Positions 1 through 5,202 of a stretch of 6,807 bases of DNA are shown here, piece after piece. The position numbers were made by a program, and so were the translations under genes. Source of the stretch: Methanobacteriota archaeon (GTDB lineage: Archaea; Halobacteriota; Methanomicrobia; Methanomicrobiales; Methanomicrobiaceae); NCBI GenBank assembly GCA_023396365.1, contig JAEWWL010000082.1, positions 1 through 6,807 of the forward strand, written 5' to 3'. How positions within the stretch are numbered: position 1 is the stretch's first letter; every line of letters begins with the position of its first letter. The notes below the pieces were generated by a model, which searched no databases, was not told the DNA's origin, and saw only the letters and a list, made by a program, of their open reading frames with translations.

Positions 1-2
1 AA

Positions 3-641
3 AATGCAAAAATACTTGACATCGGCTGCGGGAAAGGTATGCAGACAATAGCACTTGCAAAACTCTGTCCGGACTGTCATATAACAGCAACCGACATATA
101 CCAGCCATTTCTTGACGCACTTTCAAAAAATGCAAAAGAAGAGGGGCTTTCGGAGAGAATAACTACACTTTGCGCATCAATGGATAATCTGCCGTTTGAA
201 AAAGAAGAGTTTGATGTTATCTGGGCAGAAGGCTCCATATTCATTACAGGGTTTGAAAACGGAATTAATTACTGGAAGAAATTTTTAAAGCACGGCGGAT
301 ATATGTCAGTTTCTGACCTCGTCAAATTTAAGGAGGTCCTTTCAAAAGATGTAACTGATTTCCTAAACCTGTGCTCACCTGATATTTTAAATGAGGAAGA
401 GACACTTATGACAATAAAAAAGGCAGGACTTGAGACAATTGCAATGTTTAAGCTTCCTGAAAATGTCTGGCATGAAAGTTTCTACAATTACATGAAAGAA
501 AACAACAAAATTCTAAGGGAAGAGTATAAAGACAATCCTGATGCACTTTCAATTATTGATTTCAATGATCTGGAAATCAAAGTTTATTCAAAACACGCCG
601 ATGAATACGGCTATACTTATTTCATAATAAGAAAACCCTGA
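3..641 (+). CDS. Class I SAM-dependent methyltransferase, 5'-truncated by window edge
   Basis: This is the C-terminal 212 codons of a Rossmann-fold methyltransferase that would transfer a methyl group from S-adenosylmethionine; the acceptor cannot be read from sequence. The frame stays open to the left edge, and the codons before the first ATG (position 39) encode LDIGCGKG, the glycine-rich SAM-binding motif I. Starting at 39 would remove it, so the real start is outside the window. Next come an acidic end of strand 2 (TATDIYQP, about partial residue 31) that should bind the ribose, and the motif II region FDVIWAEG followed by FLKHGGYMSVSD, typical of UbiE-like or methyltransf_25-type enzymes. 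There is no signal peptide or membrane segment, so it should be cytoplasmic. The stop codon is followed by a T-tract, and about 200 AT-rich bases separate it from iorA, so it belongs to a different transcription unit. The family is confident; the substrate is unknown. Confidence 0.88.
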   Translation, partial: NAKILDIGCGKGMQTIALAKLCPDCHITATDIYQPFLDALSKNAKEEGLSERITTLCASMDNLPFEKEEFDVIWAEGSIFITGFENGINYWKKFLKHGGYMSVSDLVKFKEVLSKDVTDFLNLCSPDILNEEETLMTIKKAGLETIAMFKLPENVWHESFYNYMKENNKILREEYKDNPDALSIIDFNDLEIKVYSKHADEYGYTYFIIRKP

Positions 642-647
642 AAATAA

Positions 648-654
648 TTTTTTT
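648..654 (+). terminator. Possible T-tract terminator after the methyltransferase gene
   Basis: A run of seven T begins six bases after the methyltransferase stop codon, in very AT-rich DNA. Archaeal RNA polymerase can terminate at T-tracts without a GC hairpin, and none is seen here. The position fits the 3' end of the upstream transcript, but the surrounding region is AT-rich throughout, so this is moderate-to-weak evidence. Confidence 0.4.
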
Positions 655-736
655 AAAGAAATTTATAAGAATCAGAAATTCAAAAAATAAAAATTAAAAT
701 CCCTTCTATGAATCCCTAATATTACTGCAATTAAAA

Positions 737-771
737 AAAAAAATTTTCAGACAATCTGAGAAAATTTTTTT
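737..771. repeat. A/T-rich inverted repeat just upstream of the iorA TATA elements
   Basis: The left arm at 737-751 (seven A, four T, then CAGA) pairs with TCTG at 755-758 and AAAA plus seven T at 761-771. This leaves a three-base loop (CAA) and a two-base AG bulge. The right arm runs into the T-run of the first TATA-like repeat. It could be an operator for a dimeric regulator, or as RNA a weak terminator for readthrough from upstream. Because both arms are almost entirely A and T, part of the symmetry could be chance; the CAGA/TCTG core makes it more credible. Confidence 0.45.
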
Positions 772-787
772 ATAAATTTTTTATAAA
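766..787 (+). promoter_or_regulatory. iorAB promoter: tandem duplicated TATA-like element
   Basis: The 11-base unit TTTTTTATAAA occurs twice back to back, at 766-776 and 777-787, without mismatch. Each copy contains a good archaeal TATA box (TTTATAAA-like). From the usual spacing of about 25 bases from TATA centre to start site, transcription would begin near 798 or 809, leaving a 30-40 base leader before the iorA ATG at 839. This is the only strong TATA-like sequence in the gap and the natural promoter for the iorAB operon. Which copy is used cannot be told from sequence. Confidence 0.6.
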
Positions 788-838
788 GAATCATCAGTCA
801 CATTAAATGCCACCAACTTACAAAATATTCTTCAGGTT

Positions 839-2611
839 ATGGTTACGCGTTACATGCTTGGAAACGAGGCAATAGCACATGCCTGCTGTGAGGCAGACCT
901 CGATTTTGCAAGCGGATATCCGGGTACGCCCTCCTCTGAAGTCATTGATACATTAAGGATTCAGAAAGAGCGTGATTTTTATATTGAATGGTCTGTAAAC
1001 GAAAAAGTTGCCCTTGAAAATGCACTTGGGGCTTCATGGACCGGAGTCAGATGCCTTGTCACAATGAAGCATGTGGGCTTAAATGTCGCCGCAGACCCTC
1101 TTATGACAAGCGGCTATACGGGAATAAAAGGCGGACTTGTCATCCTCTCAGCTGATGATCCCTACGCACACAGCTCACAGAATGAACAGGATTCAAGAAA
1201 TTATGCAAAATTTGCAAAAATAATTTGTCTCGATCCTGCAAACGTCCAGGAAGCTCATGACATGATGAAAATATCTTATGAACTCTCAGAGAATTTTTTG
1301 CTTCCTGTCCTTTTCCGCCCGACAACAAGAATATGCCACTCAAAGAGCAATGTAGAGCTTTTCCCATGCGGAGAGGAGCACAGAACCGGACACTTTGAGA
1401 AAAATCCCGCTCAGTATGTTGTAATTCCGGTGCACACAAGAGTTCTTCATAAAAAACTCAATGATAAACAGATCTCACTCTCAAAGAGACTTTTGGAATT
1501 AAACTTAAACTTCGCTGAAGTCAGAGGAAATACTGCTGTTATCGCAGGCGGAATTGCGGCAGAGTATGTAAAGGAAATTATTCCGGATGACGTTTCATTT
1601 GCAAAAATAGGCGCATACCCGATAAATCGGGAATGGCTTTCTGAATTTGTAGAAAAACATGAAAAAGTGCTTGTAATAGAAGAGCTCTCTCCTGTAATTG
1701 AAGAAGAGGCAGGACAGGCTGCATGCAGTACAAAAATATTTGGAAAATTAAACGGATGCGTTCCATATGAAGGTGAACTCGATCCTGCATCGGTTGCGCT
1801 TGCATTTGAAAAGGCAGGATTTCCACATAATAAAACCTATAATGCTCCTGTCCCGGCAGCAGGGCTTCCATCAAGACCGCCTATTCTATGCGCAGGATGT
1901 GCACACCGTGCAACATTTTATGCAATGAAAAAGGTCTTTGGCAAAAACGCGGTATACCCCTCGGATATCGGATGCTATACACTTGGAATCCAGCTTGGAA
2001 CAGTTGATACAACAATATGCATGGGTGCTTCAATAACAGTCGGAAGCGGAATTGCACACTCAGGTGATGATGCTGATGTAGTATGCACAATCGGAGACTC
2101 AACATTCCTTCACACCGGAATTCAGGGGCTTTTGAATGCCGCATACAACGGCGCCAACATGACTGTTGTTATCCTTGACAACAGGATTACGGCGATGACC
2201 GGGCATCAGCCGAATCCTAATACAGGACTAACAGCGAAGGGTGAGATTTCACCTGTAATATCAATAGAGGCAATCTGCCGGTCATGCGGAGTCTCTTTTG
2301 TCGAAACAATAGATCCTTATGACTTAACAGCGATGCTCAACACTTTCAAATCCTCAAAGGAGACAAAAGGAGTCAAAGTAGTTATTGCACGCCAGCCATG
2401 TGTCATTGCGGCAAGAAGGCAGGGAATAAAAAGAAGAGTCTTTTCAGTAAATACAGATGCCTGCATAGGATGCAGTGCCTGTGTTAAATTTGGATGCCCT
2501 GCAATTGAGTTTTACAACGGGAAGGCATCAATAAACGAGCTTTGTTCAGGGTGCGGAGTCTGTGCAGACATCTGCCCGAAAGGCGCCATAACACAGGAGG
2601 TCAAAAAATGA
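839..2611 (+). CDS. iorA: Indolepyruvate ferredoxin oxidoreductase, alpha subunit
   Basis: This is the catalytic subunit of the cytoplasmic IorAB enzyme, which oxidatively decarboxylates aryl-pyruvates (from Trp, Phe, Tyr) to aryl-acetyl-CoA and reduces ferredoxin; in methanogens it can also run in reverse to assimilate aryl acetates. The 590 residues are close to the family's usual length. In order, I see an N-terminal pyrimidine-binding domain with YPGTPSSE (27-34) and WSVNEK, where E55 is the likely thiamine-diphosphate-activating glutamate; the CAGCAH motif (351-356); the diphosphate-binding motif GDS (419-421) ending in DN at 447-448; and a C-terminal ferredoxin-like domain. Cysteines 542, 545, 548 and 553 form one [4Fe-4S] set and 569, 572, 575 and 579 the other. 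The start at 839 preserves the family's N-terminal LGNEAIA segment; only a weak AGGT lies just before it. The last four bases overlap iorB, so the subunits are coupled. No defects are seen. Confidence 0.97.
   Translation: MVTRYMLGNEAIAHACCEADLDFASGYPGTPSSEVIDTLRIQKERDFYIEWSVNEKVALENALGASWTGVRCLVTMKHVGLNVAADPLMTSGYTGIKGGLVILSADDPYAHSSQNEQDSRNYAKFAKIICLDPANVQEAHDMMKISYELSENFLLPVLFRPTTRICHSKSNVELFPCGEEHRTGHFEKNPAQYVVIPVHTRVLHKKLNDKQISLSKRLLELNLNFAEVRGNTAVIAGGIAAEYVKEIIPDDVSFAKIGAYPINREWLSEFVEKHEKVLVIEELSPVIEEEAGQAACSTKIFGKLNGCVPYEGELDPASVALAFEKAGFPHNKTYNAPVPAAGLPSRPPILCAGCAHRATFYAMKKVFGKNAVYPSDIGCYTLGIQLGTVDTTICMGASITVGSGIAHSGDDADVVCTIGDSTFLHTGIQGLLNAAYNGANMTVVILDNRITAMTGHQPNPNTGLTAKGEISPVISIEAICRSCGVSFVETIDPYDLTAMLNTFKSSKETKGVKVVIARQPCVIAARRQGIKRRVFSVNTDACIGCSACVKFGCPAIEFYNGKASINELCSGCGVCADICPKGAITQEVKK
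2595..2601 (+). promoter_or_regulatory. Strong ribosome binding site that fixes the iorB start
   Basis: AGGAGGT lies inside the end of iorA, six bases before the ATG at 2608. It matches the Shine-Dalgarno consensus and decides in favour of 2608 over the earlier in-frame ATG at 2542. It is the only full-strength site in front of a gene in this window, as expected for a gene translated inside a polycistronic message. Confidence 0.9.
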
Positions 2612-3201
2612 AAGAAAATGCCAAAAGTGAGAGCTTTGACTTAATGATCGTCGGAGTTGGCGGCCAGGGAACAATTCTTGCCTCAAATGTAATAGGACAG
2701 GCATGTCTTATTGAAAAGCGCGAGGTCCGCTCTGCAGAAACTCATGGAATGGCACAGCGCGGAGGCTCGGTTGAAACCCACATAAGAATCGACGGAATAT
2801 ACGGCCCGCTGATTTCACCGGGATGTGCTGATCTTATTATCTCATTTGATCTTTTAGAAGCGCTCCGCTACAGTCATTTCCTTAAAAAAGACGGAACTAT
2901 TGTCTCTGCAGAAGGAATTGTTGTCCCTGTATCAGCATTTCAGAACAATCTTCTGATTCCATCAAAGGAATGGATAAAAAAAGAGCTTTCAGAAGTAAAA
3001 CTTATAACAATAGATGCCGAAGCGCATGCTCTGAAAGCAGGAAGCATTCTTACACAGAATGTTGTTATGCTTGGTGCTGCTGCTCACTATATCCCTTTAA
3101 AGAAGGATTCTCTTATTGAGGCTGTAAAAAGGCTTGTTCCAAAAAAGACAACAGAGCTTAATGAAAAAGCATTTCTTCTCGGATTTGATGCAAAAGACTG
3201 A
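2608..3201 (+). CDS. iorB: Indolepyruvate ferredoxin oxidoreductase, beta subunit
   Basis: This is the small subunit (197 residues) of IorAB, corresponding to the gamma domain of pyruvate:ferredoxin oxidoreductases (POR family). It carries GVGGQG at residues 16-21, the nucleotide-type glycine loop near the N-terminus, and ETHGMAQRGGSV at 44-55, a signature of this subunit family. The length is normal for IorB. The start at 2608 is chosen because it overlaps the iorA stop as ATGA, sits six bases after a full Shine-Dalgarno sequence, and places the GVGGQG motif at the usual distance from the N-terminus. An upstream in-frame ATG at 2542 would add 22 residues that are only a frame-shifted reading of the iorA ferredoxin domain. 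A T-rich terminator follows the stop codon, so the operon appears to be just iorAB. Confidence 0.96.
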   Translation: MKENAKSESFDLMIVGVGGQGTILASNVIGQACLIEKREVRSAETHGMAQRGGSVETHIRIDGIYGPLISPGCADLIISFDLLEALRYSHFLKKDGTIVSAEGIVVPVSAFQNNLLIPSKEWIKKELSEVKLITIDAEAHALKAGSILTQNVVMLGAAAHYIPLKKDSLIEAVKRLVPKKTTELNEKAFLLGFDAKD

Positions 3202-3207
3202 ACAGAA

Positions 3208-3226
3208 TTATTTATTTTGTTTTTTT
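3208..3226 (+). terminator. T-rich terminator of the iorAB operon
   Basis: Sixteen of 19 bases are T, ending in a run of seven, starting seven bases after the iorB stop codon. No stable GC hairpin precedes it, which is typical of archaeal factor-independent termination on T-tracts. It is the strongest terminator-like signal in the window and fits a transcript boundary before the next gene at 3340. Confidence 0.6.
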
Positions 3227-3263
3227 GCCAAAGAGAGAGTATCATTTCCAAAATACTTTCAAA

Positions 3264-3281
3264 AATGAAATTTTTTTCATT
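3264..3281. repeat. Small inverted repeat in the gap before the membrane-protein gene
   Basis: AATGAAA at 3264-3270 is the exact reverse complement of TTTCATT at 3275-3281, with four T between. It lies about 60 bases upstream of the start at 3340, where a regulator site could sit. No clear TATA box was found in 3282-3339; the AT-rich stretch around 3302-3325 is the best candidate. In such AT-rich DNA a 7-base dyad can be accidental. Confidence 0.3.
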
Positions 3282-3339
3282 GAAAAATTCATCTGCGAAC
3301 AGTTAAAAAAGAATATGTTTAATATCATCTGTTATTACA

Positions 3340-3579
3340 ATGAGTGAAAAATTAGTATACGGAGGTGCAATTCTATCCGGGAGCAGCATAATTATATCCG
3401 GAATACTGATTGCATTCACTATTATGGCTTTAAACGGGGGAGAACAGCCTGGAAGCATGATATATCTTCTGCCACTTATGGCAGTTCTTTTGGTTGCAGG
3501 CGTCTCTTTGATAATTTATGGTTCACGCCGGGAGGATGCACAGTCAGGCGCATCACAGGGCGCTGACATCAATATCTGA
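3340..3579 (+). CDS. Small two-helix membrane protein of unknown function
   Basis: I do not recognise this 79-residue protein. It has two hydrophobic segments, roughly residues 6-31 and 40-61, joined by a short polar turn rich in Gly, Glu and Gln. The second ends at GSRRED, and a hydrophilic tail rich in Gly, Ala and Ser follows. By the positive-inside rule the basic GSRRED end is cytoplasmic, giving a hairpin with both ends inside. There is no signal-peptide cleavage site, lipobox or metal motif. No Shine-Dalgarno sequence precedes the ATG, which suggests a leaderless or near-leaderless start. The amidohydrolase gene begins only eight bases after its stop, so the two are probably co-transcribed. 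The codon character resembles its neighbours, and the two-helix pattern makes it likely to be a real gene. Confidence 0.75.
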   Translation: MSEKLVYGGAILSGSSIIISGILIAFTIMALNGGEQPGSMIYLLPLMAVLLVAGVSLIIYGSRREDAQSGASQGADINI

Positions 3580-3587
3580 ATTTTATA

Positions 3588-4385
3588 ATGCCAAAATTAA
3601 ATATCTGTTTTGCCCAGGTAAATCCTGTCTGGGAATGCCCGGAAATAAATCTTGCAAAAGCTTCTTTGCTTGCAGAGGAGGCCGCATCCAATGACTCTGA
3701 TATAATCATATTTCCAGAGCAGTCTGCAACAGGATGGGATCCCTTATCAGATAAATTCAGATCAGATATTTTTGGAGAAATTCCGTCTGAATTTTCCCGT
3801 ATTGCAAAGGAATACGGAATCGGAGTTTTGGGATCATTCAGGGAGTCATTGGATGATAGAACCTGCAACACTTCAGTTTTTTTTGATAACGCAGGCAGAA
3901 AACTTTGCAGTTACTCAAAAATCCATCTGTTCACCCCGGGCAAAGAGAACAGATATTATTCACCCGGAGAAAAGCCCTGCGTCTTTGAATACAGAAATAT
4001 AAAATTTGGTCTTTCAGTATGCTATGATCTGCGGTTTCCTGATCTCTACTCATACTATTCAAAATGCGGATGCGAATGTGTATTTATACAGGCTGCATGG
4101 CCAAAATTAAGAATGAAGCACTGGGAGACATTTATCCATTCAAGAGCCGCGGAAAACCAGTACTTTGCTGCCGGCATAAACACAGCAGGAAAAACACCGG
4201 TTGATGAATATTGTGGCGGCTCACTTCTGATATCTCCTGATGGAGGGACTCTTATGAAGGCGGATGAAGATGAAGGCTTATTCTATGGTGAAATTGATAC
4301 AAAAAGTGTGGAAGAGGCAAGAAAAAATTTCAGCACACTTTCAGACCGCAGGGATGACTTATACATAGGATGGTCCAAAGAATAA
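3588..4385 (+). CDS. Carbon-nitrogen hydrolase (nitrilase superfamily), omega-amidase-like
   Basis: This is a cytoplasmic amidohydrolase of 265 residues, the usual length for a stand-alone nitrilase-fold domain. The Glu-Lys-Cys triad is present: E44 in FPEQSATGW, K111 in YSKIHLF and C145 in CYDLRFPDLY, plus the auxiliary glutamate around E119 in GKENRYYSPGE. The HLF, YYSPGE, CYDLRFPD and SRAAENQ segments resemble the YafV/Nit2 omega-amidase branch, which hydrolyses 2-oxoglutaramate and 2-oxosuccinamate to 2-oxo acids and ammonia. That would repair the amide by-products of glutamine- or asparagine-dependent transaminases. The substrate is inferred; other branches act on N-carbamoyl or deaminated-glutathione substrates. 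Three alternating cysteines (160, 162, 164) follow the nucleophile strand, which is unusual. The gene sits eight bases after the small membrane-protein gene with no ribosome binding site, and 12 bases before the YdjM-like gene. The start at 3588 places the first beta strand directly at the N-terminus, as is normal. Confidence 0.9.
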   Translation: MPKLNICFAQVNPVWECPEINLAKASLLAEEAASNDSDIIIFPEQSATGWDPLSDKFRSDIFGEIPSEFSRIAKEYGIGVLGSFRESLDDRTCNTSVFFDNAGRKLCSYSKIHLFTPGKENRYYSPGEKPCVFEYRNIKFGLSVCYDLRFPDLYSYYSKCGCECVFIQAAWPKLRMKHWETFIHSRAAENQYFAAGINTAGKTPVDEYCGGSLLISPDGGTLMKADEDEGLFYGEIDTKSVEEARKNFSTLSDRRDDLYIGWSKE

Positions 4386-4397
4386 TTTTCGAAAACT

Positions 4398-5153
4398 ATG
4401 AGAGGAGAAAGCCATGTTTTTTACAGTCTCCTTTCGGCAGCAATTTTATCACCAGTTCTCCTGCGGTCAGGTGACCCTGCAGTTTTATTCCTGTCTATGG
4501 CAGGGATTTTTATAGGCTCGCTTGCACCTGATGCTGATGCTGCTGATTCTGCAATCATGCACGGACTTTTAGGAGGAAGCGGGGGATTAAAAATATTTCG
4601 AAGGCACACTGTCTTAATCCTCCCTTTTTTCGGATATCTCATCAGATATTTTGTGTACTTTCCGGTATCAGCTCTTGCTTTTTTGTTTACTTTTGGCCGT
4701 ATAAAGCCAAAACACAGAGGTCTTTTGCACTCACTCTTTGGAATTATGACCGCATCATTTCTTCTTTTTGTATACTTAAACGCAGCAATATATCTCATAT
4801 CAGGCCTGATTTTGCCTGATTTGGATTTATCAGCAAAATTATTCTACCCTTTGGGAATATTTTGCACAGGAGTTTTTGCAGGCTCTTTTTTTCATCTCCT
4901 TGAGGACTCCTGCACCAGAAGCGGTGTATGCTGGTTTTTTCCATTTAAAAACACATCCGTCTCAGGAGACCTCCTTCCAAAAAGCAGAAGAAACTGGCTG
5001 ATTGTCCTTGTGCTTGCCGCTTTTTCATTCATATCACTATTTTTTTTCTCAGGAGATATCACAGGAGAGCTGCTTATTGATATAATGCCTTTTTTGCTGT
5101 TTGCATCTGCATGGACATTTGTTCTTTTCATCTCCGGTGCTGAAAAAAACTAA
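4398..5153 (+). CDS. YdjM-like membrane-bound metal-dependent hydrolase
   Basis: This 251-residue polytopic membrane protein fits the YdjM/DUF457 family, annotated as inner-membrane metal-dependent hydrolases of unknown substrate. The conserved polar residues sit at helix ends as the family shows: H6 in GESHVF, PDAD at 44-47 followed by D50, HRGLLHS with H106 and H111, and FFHLLED with H166 and D170, followed by SCTRSGVCWFFPF. These His and Asp residues are the presumed metal ligands. Hydrophobic segments lie roughly at 9-22, 28-43, 72-98, 112-139, 149-168, 200-218 and 228-247. The start at 4398 keeps H6. A purine-rich GAGGAG at 4401-4406 lies inside the gene and is followed by an out-of-frame ATG at 4414, so it is not used here. 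The gene begins 12 bases after the amidohydrolase stop without a ribosome binding site, as part of the same tight cluster. The family is fairly certain; the substrate is unknown. Confidence 0.85.
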   Translation: MRGESHVFYSLLSAAILSPVLLRSGDPAVLFLSMAGIFIGSLAPDADAADSAIMHGLLGGSGGLKIFRRHTVLILPFFGYLIRYFVYFPVSALAFLFTFGRIKPKHRGLLHSLFGIMTASFLLFVYLNAAIYLISGLILPDLDLSAKLFYPLGIFCTGVFAGSFFHLLEDSCTRSGVCWFFPFKNTSVSGDLLPKSRRNWLIVLVLAAFSFISLFFFSGDITGELLIDIMPFLLFASAWTFVLFISGAEKN

Positions 5154-5168
5154 GAGTCTTATCCATTA

Positions 5169-5176
5169 TCTATAAC
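5169..5176 (+). promoter_or_regulatory. Possible TATA box for thrC
   Basis: TCTATAAC is centred about 30 bases before the thrC ATG. With archaeal spacing, transcription would start a few bases before the ATG and give an almost leaderless message, consistent with the absence of a Shine-Dalgarno sequence there. It is a weak match, and cotranscription from the upstream cluster across the 49-base gap is an alternative. Confidence 0.35.
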
Positions 5177-5202
5177 TTCTCTAAAAGCACAAATTCATAA
5201 TC

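Noticed and set aside
733..743. Run of 11 A as a possible sequencing or slippage error
   Set aside because: It lies outside any gene, so it has no frame consequence that could show an error; it is treated as part of the AT-rich promoter region.
642..838. Possible small RNA or small ORF in the gap before iorA
   Set aside because: Only AT-rich promoter-like sequence is visible; there is no GC-rich fold, tRNA-like element or open frame with a credible start.
1140..2144. Reverse-strand open frames opposite iorA
   Set aside because: They lie wholly inside a confidently identified gene, have composition expected of antisense shadows, and show no domain motifs or ribosome binding sites.
2542..2607. 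Upstream in-frame ATG giving a 219-residue IorB
   Set aside because: The extra 22 residues are iorA's ferredoxin domain read in another frame, while 2608 has an ATGA overlap and an ideal Shine-Dalgarno sequence.
3361..3367. GGAGGTG resembling a Shine-Dalgarno site inside the small membrane-protein gene
   Set aside because: No suitable start codon follows at proper spacing, and the coding frame there is well explained by the first membrane helix.
3772..4002. Second + strand open frame inside the amidohydrolase gene
   Set aside because: It is an out-of-frame shadow of the catalytic domain, with no recognisable motif and no start signal.
4421..5131. Reverse-strand open frames opposite the YdjM-like gene
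   Set aside because: They are shadows of a gene with conserved His/Asp motifs, and their predicted products are low-complexity and unrecognisable.
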